64,000 bases of DNA from Sedimentibacter sp. MB35-C1 (GCF_030913635.1 NZ_CP133188.1:1-64000), one strand, 5' to 3'. Numbered from the stretch's first letter, positions 29,733 through 39,081 are shown. Numbers and translations are program-made. The notes: generated from the letters alone by a model not told the origin.

Positions 29733-30809
29733 TTAAATAATTGTGCCTCCCCCAATTACAACATCCCCGTCGTAAAACACAGCTGCCTGCCCCGGTGTCA
29801 CAGCACGCTGTTTGTTTTCGAACTCTGCAATAATTTTATCATCACCCTCAGGGTGTAGCACTGCTTTTACCTCTTTCTGACTGTACCTTGTTTTTACCGT
29901 TGCTTTCATTGGAGATGTAAGTTTCTCCACAGCAATCATGTTAATATCACGAACCTCCATCCTGTCTGTGTACAGGTCGTCCTCATTTCCCAAAATTACC
30001 GTGTTTTCATCCTTATTCTTGCTCACTACATAAGCAGGTTTCCCTAAAGCAATTCCAAGGCCCTTTCTCTGGCCTACGGTGTAATGAATAATGCCTTTAT
30101 GTTCACCTACTTTATTTCCATCAATGTCAACAAAATTTCCCTTTTTAGATATAATTCCCATTTTGTTTTCAAGAAATCCCGCATAATCTCCATCCTGAAC
30201 AAAGCATATATCCTGACTGTCAGGTTTTCTAGCATTTATCAGATTTCTTTCCTCCGCTATTCTTCGTACGTCAGTTTTATTCATAGAGCCTAGAGGAAGC
30301 AAAGTTCTTGACAAGTCATGCTGAGAAAGAACATACAGCACATAGCTCTGGTCTTTAGACATATCAACTGATTTCTTTAGTAAATATCTGCCGCTTGCAT
30401 TATCATATTCTATCTGAGCATAATGACCGGTGGCTATATAATCTTTTCCCATTAAAAGAGCTCGTTTGATCAGCTTACTAAATTTAACGTATCTGTTGCA
30501 GTCAATACACGGATTTGGAGTAGTTCCTGCTTCATAGCTGTCAGCAAACTTTTTTATTACTTCTTCTTTGAATGTGTCACCGAAGTTAAAAACAAAATGC
30601 TCAATCCCCAGCTTGTAGCATACGCTTCTTGCATCTTCCACATCTTCAAGAGAACAACAGGTTCTTGTTTTGCAACTGTCAAGAACTTCTTCGTTGCTGA
30701 ACAATTTCAATGTTGCACCGCATATATCATAGCCCTGATCCCTTAGAAGGACTGCTGCCACTGAGCTGTCAACTCCTCCGCTCATGGCAACCATAACTTT
30801 TTTATTCAT
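29733..30809 (-). CDS. mnmA: tRNA-uridine 2-sulfurtransferase
   Basis: It thiolates U34 of tRNA-Lys, -Glu and -Gln using ATP and a persulfide. Seen: PP-loop VMVAMSGGVDSSVAA, the catalytic cysteines in TTPNPCIDCNRYVKF and DSQDICFV, the tRNA-binding GHYAQIEY and VGQRKGLGIA. I start at ATG 30809 (MNKKVMVAMSGG) behind AGGAG; the frame continues upstream to 30902 but only through the promoter. 358 aa, normal. A terminator-shaped hairpin lies in its own leader. Confidence 0.95.
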   Translation of the reverse strand: MNKKVMVAMSGGVDSSVAAVLLRDQGYDICGATLKLFSNEEVLDSCKTRTCCSLEDVEDARSVCYKLGIEHFVFNFGDTFKEEVIKKFADSYEAGTTPNPCIDCNRYVKFSKLIKRALLMGKDYIATGHYAQIEYDNASGRYLLKKSVDMSKDQSYVLYVLSQHDLSRTLLPLGSMNKTDVRRIAEERNLINARKPDSQDICFVQDGDYAGFLENKMGIISKKGNFVDIDGNKVGEHKGIIHYTVGQRKGLGIALGKPAYVVSKNKDENTVILGNEDDLYTDRMEVRDINMIAVEKLTSPMKATVKTRYSQKEVKAVLHPEGDDKIIAEFENKQRAVTPGQAAVFYDGDVVIGGGTII

Positions 30810-30823
30810 ACTTTCTCCTATCT

Positions 30824-30851
30824 TAAAAAACAGGACATTTCTGTCCTGTTT
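30824..30851 (-). terminator. hairpin with T run in the mnmA leader
   Basis: On the minus strand AAACAGGACA-GAAA-TGTCCTGTTT is followed by a run of T. It lies between the mnmA promoter and its ATG, and 80-100 bases after the tatC stop. It could end the panE-tatC transcript, or attenuate mnmA. Confidence 0.75.
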
Positions 30852-30873
30852 ATAGTATCTTTTGTATACAGCA

Positions 30874-30902
30874 ATTATATAACTTGCGCAAAACATTGTC
30901 AA
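30874..30902 (-). promoter_or_regulatory. mnmA promoter
   Basis: Consensus TTGACA, 17 bases, TATAAT on the minus strand, upstream of the leader hairpin. Confidence 0.8.
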
Positions 30903-30929
30903 ATATTTTGAAAGTTAACATTTAAAAGG

Positions 30930-31670
30930 TTACTCAATTTCATCCTTTTTATTTTTTCTCTCAACAACTGATGCGAAAATTACACCCACCTCAAACAACA
31001 GTATCATAGGCAGCGCCAATAACGACTGTGTTATAATATCCGGCGGAGTAAGCAATGCTGCTACTACAAATATAATCAAAATTGTATATTTTCTATTTTT
31101 CTTAATAAAGCTTACTTTCAGTATATGGAATTTTGTCAGAATAACCATTAAAATAGGAAGCTCAAATATTAATCCAAACGACAGCAGTGTATTGATTACA
31201 AATGACAAGTAATTGCTGAAGCTGATCATTTCATCAATCTGTTCTATCTCAAATCCCATAAAGAACTGAAGCATTATTGGAAGTACCACAAGATATGCAA
31301 ATACAACACCTAGAATAAAAAACATACCTCCTACAAACAACGAAACCGCAATTGTTTTTTTCTCACTTTTTGTAAGTCCCGGACTTACAAAAAGCCACAG
31401 CTGAAGCATCAAAAACGGAGCTGCTATAACTAACCCTCCGATTACCGCAATCTTCACATATGACAGCAAAAGTTCTGCGGGAGCTATAAATACAAAATTG
31501 ATTTCAGGAGCAATATCTATTATATGCTTAACTACTACTTCCGCAAAATTATAAAATATAAAGACAGCTGCTATAAGAACAACACTTGAATAAATAAGTC
31601 TTTTCCTAAGCTCGGATAGATGCCCTACCAGCGTTAAATTTCTCTCATTTTTTTTATTTTTTTTTCTCAT
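30930..31670 (-). CDS. tatC: Sec-independent (Tat) translocase subunit TatC
   Basis: The six-helix core of the twin-arginine translocase, 246 aa. The family N-terminus LVGHLSELRKRLIYSS includes the signal-peptide-binding region; FVFIAPAELLLSYVKIA and ELPILMVIL and AALLTPPDIITQSLLALP follow in order. It is 16 bases after panE and probably co-transcribed. The only TatA in the window is at 55 kb, next to a Tat-type selenoprotein. No TatB is seen, as is usual in Firmicutes, where TatA-TatC suffices. Confidence 0.95.
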   Translation of the reverse strand: MRKKNKKNERNLTLVGHLSELRKRLIYSSVVLIAAVFIFYNFAEVVVKHIIDIAPEINFVFIAPAELLLSYVKIAVIGGLVIAAPFLMLQLWLFVSPGLTKSEKKTIAVSLFVGGMFFILGVVFAYLVVLPIMLQFFMGFEIEQIDEMISFSNYLSFVINTLLSFGLIFELPILMVILTKFHILKVSFIKKNRKYTILIIFVVAALLTPPDIITQSLLALPMILLFEVGVIFASVVERKNKKDEIE

Positions 31671-31686
31671 AATAAGCCCTGCTCTG

Positions 31687-32604
31687 CTATTGATATAATT
31701 CTTCTGTTGATTTTATTATACAGTAAAGTACATGATTAACGGGTGTCGGAATATTCAACCTTTTCCCCATTTCAACAACTGTTCCCGCAAAGTAATCGAC
31801 TTCTGTCTTTCTCTTTGCTTCAACATCCTGAAGCATGGATGTTTTGCCATTTGGTGAAAAATTGCTCATTAGAACAACAAATTCCTCAATATCTTCTTCT
31901 CTTAAATCTATTTGAGAAGCTTCTGCAATTGTAAGCACTTCTTCCATTGCCTCTCTGAACAGTGTTAGGTTTGTTTCAAGGCTTGTAACCTTTCCATATG
32001 GAGATCTTGTAACGGCAGTTACCTGATTAACTCCAACGTTTAACATAAACTTTTTCCATACCATTCTTTTCATATCTGGAAATACAAGGTTTCTTATTCC
32101 TGAATTGTCAAAACATTCTTTAACTGCTTGTACTTCTTCAGAAACAACCGTATTATCGGCTTCACCGAAATGTATTTCACCATCTTCGGTATTTACTACG
32201 CCGCTTTCAGTCCTTATTGCATCAATTTTCATTGATAATCCGTAGAGAACATTATTGTCCGGATATGCTTCTTTAATCTTTTCTCTCGCCGTTACGCCGT
32301 TGAGAAATGTTATTAGAATTGTTCTTTCTCCAACAAACGGCCTTACGTCTTCGATTGCATGTTCAAGCTGATAGTTCTTAACCGCGAATATTACCAAATC
32401 GTATTTTACGCCGTTATTTCCGCCTGATACTACTTCAGGGTAAAAAGTATTTCCGTTCAACGTAAATCCGTTTTTCCTTAATTTTTCCTGTCTTGAATCG
32501 TCAGCTATTACAGCAAAATTCTTACCGTATCGTTTAAAAAGCAAATTTCCGTACACAGTTCCCACTGCACCCATTCCTATAAGTGCAACCGTTTTTATAT
32601 TCAT
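31687..32604 (-). CDS. panE: 2-dehydropantoate 2-reductase (ketopantoate reductase)
   Basis: An NADPH-dependent reductase of the pantothenate/CoA pathway or a paralogue. The Rossmann start VALIGMGAVGTVYGNLLF, the KNYQLEHA catalytic-lysine region (VIFAVKNYQL), the KFMLNVGVNQ segment and SMLQDVEAKRKTEVDYFAG are all family hallmarks. ATG 32604 follows GGGTGA; the GTG at 32613 lies within that site. 305 aa. Paralogues with other 2-ketoacid substrates exist; no panB/C/D is near, so the exact substrate is open. Confidence 0.88.
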   Translation of the reverse strand: MNIKTVALIGMGAVGTVYGNLLFKRYGKNFAVIADDSRQEKLRKNGFTLNGNTFYPEVVSGGNNGVKYDLVIFAVKNYQLEHAIEDVRPFVGERTILITFLNGVTAREKIKEAYPDNNVLYGLSMKIDAIRTESGVVNTEDGEIHFGEADNTVVSEEVQAVKECFDNSGIRNLVFPDMKRMVWKKFMLNVGVNQVTAVTRSPYGKVTSLETNLTLFREAMEEVLTIAEASQIDLREEDIEEFVVLMSNFSPNGKTSMLQDVEAKRKTEVDYFAGTVVEMGKRLNIPTPVNHVLYCIIKSTEELYQ

Positions 32605-32648
32605 ATCTATCACCCGATTTATTTTTTAAAACAAACTCATCGCAATAT

Positions 32649-32677
32649 ATTATAATAGAATTATTCTCTTTATGCAA
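32649..32677 (-). promoter_or_regulatory. panE-tatC promoter
   Basis: TTGCAT, 17 bases, TATAAT on the minus strand, 45 bases upstream of the panE start. Confidence 0.7.
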
Positions 32678-32739
32678 TGCATTAAATTAATTAAATCATT
32701 ACATATTGCTTAAAGAATCAAATTAAGCTTACGATATGC

Positions 32740-32765
32740 AAAGCTAAAACAGAAAAATGCTGTTT
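32740..32765 (-). terminator. terminator of speD-speE
   Basis: On the minus strand AAAACAG-CATTTTT-CTGTTTT overlaps the end of speE; the T tail is short. Confidence 0.5.
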
Positions 32766-33616
32766 TATTTCGCGTTATTAAGCAAATCAATTACATAATT
32801 CGGCAGTGCAAATGCTCCTTTGTGGAGATTCGAATTATAATAATTTGCGGAGATTCCCAAAGATTCCCACTTGCCTGCTTCATGGTTCTTAACAGGATCA
32901 TATTTTTTCGAAGCAAATCCAAACAGCCAGTGACCTGAGCCGTAAGTAGGGATATGAGCCTGGTATACATTTGCAACAGGGAAAACAGATTTTATCTTTT
33001 TGTGAGTCCTTTGCATAGTTTCGGCTTCTCTTCTATAATATGGACTCTCATGCTGATTTACAAGAATTCCGTCTTCCTTCAATGCATTGTAGCAATTTTT
33101 GTAAAATTCCTGCGTAAACAATTCGACTCCCGGACCGATGGGATCGGTTGAGTCTACAATAATCAAATCATATTCATTTGTTTTTGCCTTTACAAATTTC
33201 AATCCATCTTCAAAAAATAGATTGACTCTTTTATCATTTAATTTTGAAGCTGTCTGCGGAATATGCTCCATGCACACATCCACAACCATTTTGTCTATTT
33301 CGACCATATCAATTTTTTCAACGGTTGAATATCTTGTCAATTCTCTGACAGTTCCTCCGTCTCCCGCACCGATTACCAGAATGTTTTTTATGCTCGGGTT
33401 AACTGCCATGGGAACATGAGTTATCATTTCGTGGTATATAAACTCATCTTTTTCTGTCAGCATTATAAATCCATCAATTACAAGAACCTTTCCAAATTCA
33501 GGTGTTTGAAAAACATCTATTTTTTGAAAATCACTTTGCATGCTTTCTATGTGCTTGTCAACTCTGACAGAAAATCTTACATTGTCTGTATGCTCTTCAG
33601 TAAACCATAATTCCAT
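32765..33616 (-). CDS. speE: spermidine synthase (polyamine aminopropyltransferase)
   Basis: It adds the aminopropyl group of decarboxylated SAM to putrescine. Conserved pieces: ELWFTEEHTDNVRFSVRV, FGKVLVIDGFIMLTEKDEFIYHEM (in part KVLVIDGFIMLTEKDEF), LVIGAGDGGTVREL, VDSTDPIGPGVELFTQEFY and NQHESPYY. 283 aa, complete. Its start follows the speD stop with no gap, so dcSAM producer and user are made together. No speA/speB/speC is in the window. Confidence 0.95.
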   Translation of the reverse strand: MELWFTEEHTDNVRFSVRVDKHIESMQSDFQKIDVFQTPEFGKVLVIDGFIMLTEKDEFIYHEMITHVPMAVNPSIKNILVIGAGDGGTVRELTRYSTVEKIDMVEIDKMVVDVCMEHIPQTASKLNDKRVNLFFEDGLKFVKAKTNEYDLIIVDSTDPIGPGVELFTQEFYKNCYNALKEDGILVNQHESPYYRREAETMQRTHKKIKSVFPVANVYQAHIPTYGSGHWLFGFASKKYDPVKNHEAGKWESLGISANYYNSNLHKGAFALPNYVIDLLNNAK

Positions 33617-34450
33617 TTAATTCTCCTCCTGAAATATATTCATGCCGCTAAAAATCTCAATCATTTCTTTTCTTAAGCTGTCTGAAATCTCAAGTCTCGT
33701 TTTGGGAAGCAGTTCATAAACATCTTTGTTAAAAAGATAGTTTTGAAGGTCAATATCTTTTATTAGCATCTTTGTGTGAAATGTATTAGATTGAAAAACA
33801 TTGACATCAATAGCATCGTATTTTTTCAACGTCGACTTATCTATATAATCCTGTATTGATTTAATATCATGATCGATATAGAATTTCTTGCCGCCTAAAT
33901 CTCTTGTAAATCCTCTTACACGATAATCAATTGTGATAATGTCGGAATCAAAACTCCCTATTAAATAGTCCAACGCATTAAGAGGAGAAATTTTGCCGCA
34001 TGTGGATACATCTATATCTACTCTGAATGTTGAAATAGCCTTGTTCGGATGATATTCCGGATATGTGTGCACAGTTACATGACTCTTGTCCAAATGTGCA
34101 TGGACTGTTTCCTGATAACACACGTTATTGCATACCAGCTTTCCTTGATTGCATGATTCATCAATCTCTTCGACATTCAACGCCGCTTCGGCAATCAATA
34201 AATTAACCGACGCTCCCTGCGGATCATAATCCTGCTTTGATATATTAAGAATATGTGCTCCGATAATTTCAGTCACCTTGCATAGTATCTGTGTAAGTCT
34301 TTCTGAATTATATTGCTCATCAATATACTCAATATACTCTTTCTGTTCCCTCTCGCTTTTAGCATAGCATACATCGTAGATGTTAAAACTAAGCGATTTG
34401 GTAAGATTATTAAAGCCATACAATGTCAGCTTTTTTTCCAACCCTAACAC
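33617..34450 (-). CDS. speD: S-adenosylmethionine decarboxylase (long, Escherichia coli-type SpeD)
   Basis: A pyruvoyl enzyme making decarboxylated SAM. It is the 270-residue type, beginning [19 protein letters not shown] as in Escherichia coli. Self-cleavage would occur at the Lys-Ser bond in [16 protein letters not shown]; the catalytic cysteine lies in [19 protein letters not shown] (in part [13 protein letters not shown]). Start is uncertain among GTG 34453, GTG 34450 and TTG 34441; AAAGG fits 34450 best. First gene of speD-speE, behind a promoter with TTGATA, 17 bases, TATAAT. Confidence 0.93.
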   Translation of the reverse strand: MLGLEKKLTLYGFNNLTKSLSFNIYDVCYAKSEREQKEYIEYIDEQYNSERLTQILCKVTEIIGAHILNISKQDYDPQGASVNLLIAEAALNVEEIDESCNQGKLVCNNVCYQETVHAHLDKSHVTVHTYPEYHPNKAISTFRVDIDVSTCGKISPLNALDYLIGSFDSDIITIDYRVRGFTRDLGGKKFYIDHDIKSIQDYIDKSTLKKYDAIDVNVFQSNTFHTKMLIKDIDLQNYLFNKDVYELLPKTRLEISDSLRKEMIEIFSGMNIFQEEN

Positions 34451-34479
34451 CACTACCTTTCTTAATTAAAATTTTTTTC

Positions 34480-34508
34480 ATTATAAACTATATATAAATA
34501 TATATCAA
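34480..34508 (-). promoter_or_regulatory. speD-speE promoter
   Basis: TTGATA, 17 bases, TATAAT on the minus strand, 27-30 bases upstream of the speD start. Confidence 0.75.
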
Positions 34509-34605
34509 GGCTTTTAAAGAGTAAAATAATGTTAATTGGGACAGCTTTAAAAACATTTAGCTTACCTGTTACAACTACTGTTTAAACAGCCATTCTTCCA
34601 TTTAA

Positions 34606-36012
34606 TTATATTGTTATTTTTGTCCAATTTCCCTTTATAAATCTTGTATAATTAATAATAAGCCGAAGTGACTGGTCAGTACCGAATGCAATCCATGCCC
34701 CTATCAGCCCTAGACCCAACGGGTAGCAAAATAACCATGTAGCTCCAGGTCTGACTATTCCTATGCTGATAAACGAAGTCAAAGCTACAAACTTTGTATC
34801 TCCAGCCCCCCTCAAACTTCCTGAAATAACGACACCCGAAGTCTGAATCGGTGACGTGAATGCTATTAAAATCATAATTTGTGAGCCAGCTAAAATTACT
34901 GCTGCATCGTTTGTATATAATGAGATCAGAAAATACCTTCCTGTAATAAATATAACTACAAACATTAATCCCATAGTTAAAGCAATTCTTTGAAGAGTTT
35001 TTCCATAAATGGTAGCTAAATCTCCTCGTTTTGCACCAAGGCTTTGCCCCACCAATGCTGATGCAGCTATTCCTAGGCCGTCACCAAATGCAAAAGATAT
35101 GCTTACCAGGTTCATGCATATTTGATGTGTTGCAAAATCAACCGTTCCAAGACCGGCTATAAGCTTGTTTGTGGTAAAAAAACCTACACGCATGAAAACC
35201 TGCTCTACAAAAGCACTTCCGCTTATGCCCAAAATACTTTGTATTGTTTCTTTTTCAAGCTTCCAGCTTTGATTTCTCTTAAGTTCCAGGAAATGATATG
35301 CAAAAGTAACAGACTTTAACGAGAGCAAAAACCCTATAAGATTTCCTATTGCCGTAGCAATAGCAGCTCCTATAACACCTAATGCAGGAAAGCCTAGGTG
35401 CCCGTTTATGAGAAGGTAATTAAAGAATAAATTTACCAGATTGGCTGCAACATTTGTTTTCATAGATATTTTTGTATTGCCTGCCCCTCTTTGAGCTGCA
35501 TTTATTGTAAGACTTAGTGATGTAAAAAAATTTCCTATACAAATAATTCTAAAATATATTATTGCGCTTTCAACCACGTCGCTTTGTGCTCCAGCAAATA
35601 TAATCAGCGGCTCCGCGTATATTATTCCTAATGTTGATAATATTACTGACAGCACTGCACATATTAATAAAGACTGTCTCAGTGTCTTATTAGCCTCTTC
35701 CCTGTTTCCTTCTCCCCTTCTCCTTGCTACAACAGCTGTTACGCCAATATTAAGTGAAAGAATCACCGCAAGCAGTATAAATCTGGGCTGAGTTGTAATT
35801 CCAACTGCTGATATTGCAACAGGTCCCAAACTTCCAACCATAATCAAATCCGCAGACGATATAAGCTGAACCAATACTGCCTCTAAAGCAGATGGCCATG
35901 CGACCTCTGCAGCATTTTTGTATATTTCCTTGTCAGAAGGAATGTCTCCAACTATATTTTCGGCTTTTACCATATATTTATTGGAATATATCCTTTTAAT
36001 TAAATTGGTCAT
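34606..36012 (-). CDS. MATE family efflux transporter
   Basis: A second MATE protein, 468 aa, with about twelve membrane segments. Family features: AAEVAWPSALEAVLVQLISSADLIMVG (in part WPSALEAVLVQLISSADLIM), and the second half beginning FFTNKLIAGLG, with VGQSLGAKRGDLA. It is only distantly like the MATE at 20.8 kb. ATG 36012 follows AAAGGAGG, so the longer frame to 36051 is not the start. Single gene, substrate unknown. Confidence 0.88.
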   Translation of the reverse strand: MTNLIKRIYSNKYMVKAENIVGDIPSDKEIYKNAAEVAWPSALEAVLVQLISSADLIMVGSLGPVAISAVGITTQPRFILLAVILSLNIGVTAVVARRRGEGNREEANKTLRQSLLICAVLSVILSTLGIIYAEPLIIFAGAQSDVVESAIIYFRIICIGNFFTSLSLTINAAQRGAGNTKISMKTNVAANLVNLFFNYLLINGHLGFPALGVIGAAIATAIGNLIGFLLSLKSVTFAYHFLELKRNQSWKLEKETIQSILGISGSAFVEQVFMRVGFFTTNKLIAGLGTVDFATHQICMNLVSISFAFGDGLGIAASALVGQSLGAKRGDLATIYGKTLQRIALTMGLMFVVIFITGRYFLISLYTNDAAVILAGSQIMILIAFTSPIQTSGVVISGSLRGAGDTKFVALTSFISIGIVRPGATWLFCYPLGLGLIGAWIAFGTDQSLRLIINYTRFIKGNWTKITI

Positions 36013-36202
36013 ATTTTCCTCCTTTACCCAACATAATGTATTGTAATCCATTTACATTTATTATTCAATACATTTTGTTTGCAGCAAGGATTTCAGGCAT
36101 GCAAAAAAGCCGATATTCTGAAATACAGGCTACCAGCTTCTGTCTAAAATATTATGCGTCTTTACTTACTGCAATCATTCAGCCGTTCGAAAAGTTATAT
36201 TA

Positions 36203-36246
36203 TTAACACACTAAATTGTCTGTTTTTAGACAATCTAGTGTGTTAA
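36203..36246 (-). terminator. fprA terminator overlapping the stop codon
   Basis: AACACACTA-AATTGTCT pairs with AGACAAT-TAGTGTGTT around a GTTTTT loop; the stop codon of fprA is inside one arm. The tail on the minus strand is AT-rich without a pure T run. Confidence 0.7.
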
Positions 36247-37418
36247 ACCAATTCCGCACCGAACTTTTTGCATCTGTTAATTGCCTCTTCATCCGGATTC
36301 CAAAGTTCCTTAATCCCTTCTGAAATAACTTCAAATTTTGCTTCTTTAAGTAAATCTGTAATTATTTTTACAGATTCTCCGCTCCATCCGTAACATCCAA
36401 ATGCTGCCGCTTTTTTCTCAGCAAATTTCAAACCCTTTATCATTTCCAAAAAACCCGATGAAGCTGACAGAATTCCGTTGTTTATTGTAGATGACCCCAC
36501 AAGTATTAATTTTGACTTAAACACCTCGGTTACTATATCGTTTTTATCTTTTTTGGCACAATTATATAGCTTAACAGTAACGTTTTTATCCTTTAACTTT
36601 ATTCCTTCTGCAATGGCTTCAGCCATTTTCCTTGTTCCTCCCCACATTGTATCATAAATTATAGTAATTTGATTTTCATGATACTCTTTAGCCCATTCCA
36701 TGTATTTGTTAACAATTTGCAAGGGATCTGTTTTCCATATAATACCGTGACTGGGGCAAATCATTTCAATTGGTATATTCATAGAAACAACCTCTTCAAT
36801 TTTTTTCACCACAAATTTACTGAATGGCGTCAAAATATTTGCAAAATACTTTATTGCTTCATTGTAAAGTTCATATTGATCAACCTTATCATTGTACATA
36901 AGCTCTGAAGCATAATGCTGTCCAAAAGCATCATTACTGAACAGTATATTTTCTCCGGACATATATGTCATCATTGAATCAGGCCAATGAAGCATCTTTG
37001 CTTCAACAAATATAAGTTTGTTTTTTCCTATACTCAACGAATCTCCGGTTTTAACCTCAACAAAATTCCAATCCTTATGATGAAGGCCCTTTATAATTTT
37101 AGCACCATTTTTTGTACAATAGATCGGAGTATCCGGAATTTCCTTCATCAATTCTCCTAATGCTCCCGCATGATCGACCTCCGAATGATTCATTACTATG
37201 TAGTCTATTTTTTTCAAGTCAATTTCTTCTTTCAAATTTGAAACAAATTCTTTTGAAAAAGGCTCCCAAACCGTATCAATCAAAACATTTTTCTCGTCCT
37301 GAACCAAGTATGAATTATACGATGATCCTTTGTGTGTGGAATATTCTTCTCCGTGAAATTTTTCCAACTCCCAGTCTATTTTTCCTACCCATTTTACCGT
37401 TTCCGAAATTTTAAACAT
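36243..37418 (-). CDS. fprA: flavodiiron protein (A-type flavoprotein, O2/NO reductase)
   Basis: It reduces O2 to water or NO to N2O in anaerobes. The N-terminal beta-lactamase-like domain carries the diiron ligands HSEVDHAG, MLHWPDSM, FSNDAFGQHY and CPSHGIIW; the C-terminal flavodoxin domain begins ITIIYDTMWGGTRKMAEAI and has SSTINNGILSASSGF and GCYGWSG. No rubredoxin domain is fused; a separate rubredoxin gene is at 28.1 kb. 391 aa. It is the last gene of the stress block but has a hairpin upstream (37473-37505), so it may be its own unit. RBS GGAGG. Confidence 0.95.
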   Translation of the reverse strand: MFKISETVKWVGKIDWELEKFHGEEYSTHKGSSYNSYLVQDEKNVLIDTVWEPFSKEFVSNLKEEIDLKKIDYIVMNHSEVDHAGALGELMKEIPDTPIYCTKNGAKIIKGLHHKDWNFVEVKTGDSLSIGKNKLIFVEAKMLHWPDSMMTYMSGENILFSNDAFGQHYASELMYNDKVDQYELYNEAIKYFANILTPFSKFVVKKIEEVVSMNIPIEMICPSHGIIWKTDPLQIVNKYMEWAKEYHENQITIIYDTMWGGTRKMAEAIAEGIKLKDKNVTVKLYNCAKKDKNDIVTEVFKSKLILVGSSTINNGILSASSGFLEMIKGLKFAEKKAAAFGCYGWSGESVKIITDLLKEAKFEVISEGIKELWNPDEEAINRCKKFGAELV

Positions 37419-37472
37419 AATCCCTCCTTTTACTACTTAACATTTTAACTTATTTTTGGTTATATATATTGG

Positions 37473-37505
37473 AAGCCTGTCAAAATATATTAATCCGACA
37501 GGCTT
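37473..37505 (-). terminator. hairpin between cupin gene and fprA
   Basis: AAGCCTGTC and GACAGGCTT form a 9-bp perfect stem just after the cupin stop; the tail on the minus strand is AT-rich rather than poly-T. Confidence 0.5.
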
Positions 37506-37511
37506 GATTCA

Positions 37512-37853
37512 TTATATTTCCTTTGAAAATTTGGGGTCTGAGGGTTTAGGAGAAAGTATAACAAATAATGAAATGTCTTCATATACCTTTGGAATACCAA
37601 ACTCTTCTTTTCCCTTAGCCATTACAGCCGTACCTTTTTGGATTTTCTGCACGTCATTGCCAACCTGCAATTCTGCACTTCCCTGAAGTACCAGCAATGT
37701 AAGGGCAGAATCATTGTGCTGATGAACAGGAAGTGTGTGACCTGCTTTAAGATTTAGCACAAATCCCAATACCTCATCATCATTAAACGCAATTTTTTTG
37801 GTCAGCTGGTTATCATTAAATACTATGCATTCATTCAAATTTTTTAAATTCAT
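37512..37853 (-). CDS. cupin-domain protein
   Basis: A 113-aa single-domain cupin. Metal-binding motif 1 is seen as HTLPVHQHNDSALTLLVLQG and motif 2 in FGIPKVYED is degenerate. The fold is typical of small sensors or dioxygenase-like proteins. It lies 14 bases downstream of a hemerythrin gene and upstream of fprA, so it probably belongs to the same O2/NO response; enzyme or sensor role is open. Confidence 0.8.
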   Translation of the reverse strand: MNLKNLNECIVFNDNQLTKKIAFNDDEVLGFVLNLKAGHTLPVHQHNDSALTLLVLQGSAELQVGNDVQKIQKGTAVMAKGKEEFGIPKVYEDISLFVILSPKPSDPKFSKEI

Positions 37854-37867
37854 TATTATCTCCTCTT

Positions 37868-38422
37868 TTAAATATATTTCTTTTCTAGGCTTTCAAGAAT
37901 ATCAATAAAATATTTTTGAGTTCCCATCTTTTCAGCTTCTCTTTCAAACTTATCCGTTTTTTCATTAATCTTATCTATCACTTCTTTTGGCAGATTCTTT
38001 TCACCAAACATATAAACTGCTTCGTTTTCCTTAGCTATATGTCTTTTAAGGAGATTTGTATAGGCAACGGCATTGCTTATTACATCAAGCTTACTTTCAT
38101 CATCGCCTTTTTTCAACTTATGCAAAGCATCCTCAAGATTACTTACATACAACCTTCCGTAATCGTGTTCAACCAGCATTCCGTGTGTTATTAAATTCTC
38201 TCCTAATTTTCCCAAATTTATCTGCATTTCCTTAAAAAGAAATTTTTCTTCCTTGCCATGATGGTGTGCATCAGCATACTTTCTTATAAATTCAATTATT
38301 TTGCTGAAATCGTCATAATTAATATTCTCACCATTCATAGCATTAATGCATGCCTTGCGCATAACATTTAGCATACGCAAAATATAGTCATGCTCCATTA
38401 CCATTATTTCCACACTTTTCAT
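37868..38422 (-). CDS. hemerythrin HHE-domain protein
   Basis: A four-helix diiron protein of 184 aa with the expected ligand pattern: EHDYILRML, DAHHHGKEEKFLF, HGMLVEHDYGRLYV and LKRHIAKENEAVYMF. Related proteins bind O2 or NO, or repair iron-sulfur clusters (YtfE/RIC-like). Its ATG overlaps the stop of the preceding unknown gene by four bases, so the two are translationally coupled. Part of the hcp-led stress block. Confidence 0.9.
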   Translation of the reverse strand: MKSVEIMVMEHDYILRMLNVMRKACINAMNGENINYDDFSKIIEFIRKYADAHHHGKEEKFLFKEMQINLGKLGENLITHGMLVEHDYGRLYVSNLEDALHKLKKGDDESKLDVISNAVAYTNLLKRHIAKENEAVYMFGEKNLPKEVIDKINEKTDKFEREAEKMGTQKYFIDILESLEKKYI

Positions 38423-39030
38423 AGATCTATCCTCAAAATTTTATAAGTTGTATCATTTAATTTCTTGTATTTTATATTTGTAGAATGCAGAAGACCTTTT
38501 ATAAACTCATCTCTTAAAATATAAAATACGCGCACATCACTGTTAAATTCATCCCAATACTTACAATGGACACATTCATATCTCTTCCATACGGCTTCAT
38601 TCTTATCCTGCTTGACTATAGCATTGATGTGATCGCAAGGCATGCCGTCAAGCAGTGTATCATTAATGGCTTTAAACGCCTCTTCAATTCCGGAATTTTT
38701 GTCCAATGGAGAATACCTTTCCCCATTTAATTTGAATACTTCCTTAATATCCTCAATATTATCCGCTTCATTTTTTATTGCTTCGGTTACAGACTCAGCA
38801 AGCTTATATTCAACTTTTGATATCTGATTTTGAAGCCACTTGTGTATATTGTCCTCATCTATTACTTCATCCAATGGTTTTAATTCTCCGTCACCGTATT
38901 TCACATTAATTCGTTCTCTTATCTCTGAACTAATGACCAATTGTAAATCTAATATATCTTCTACAATTTTATTTTGTATTTTTATCTTATTATACAGCCA
39001 AAAATGTATAGGTCCCAAAAATGCACTCAT
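38419..39030 (-). CDS. unknown hemerythrin-associated protein
   Basis: I do not recognise the family by name. 203 aa, no signal or membrane segment. It begins MSAFLGPIHFWLYNKIKIQN, is helical and acidic in the middle, and has a C-terminal Cys/His patch (MPCDHINAIV, YECVHCKYW). The start at ATG 39030 follows GGAGG; the frame upstream runs through a hairpin. Its stop overlaps the hemerythrin start (ATGA). Position between DUF1858 and hemerythrin in an hcp block suggests a metal- or NO-linked role; that is inference. Confidence 0.75.
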   Translation of the reverse strand: MSAFLGPIHFWLYNKIKIQNKIVEDILDLQLVISSEIRERINVKYGDGELKPLDEVIDEDNIHKWLQNQISKVEYKLAESVTEAIKNEADNIEDIKEVFKLNGERYSPLDKNSGIEEAFKAINDTLLDGMPCDHINAIVKQDKNEAVWKRYECVHCKYWDEFNSDVRVFYILRDEFIKGLLHSTNIKYKKLNDTTYKILRIDL

Positions 39031-39055
39031 ACTTCCTCCATTATTATTTAAAAAT

Positions 39056-39081
39056 ATGAGCATGAATTTCTCCATGCTCAT
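39056..39081 (-). other. hairpin between DUF1858 gene and the unknown gene
   Basis: ATGAGCATG and CATGCTCAT form a 9-bp perfect stem with an 8-base loop, followed on the minus strand by ATATTTTTAAA. It may be an internal partial terminator inside the hcp block. Confidence 0.55.
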
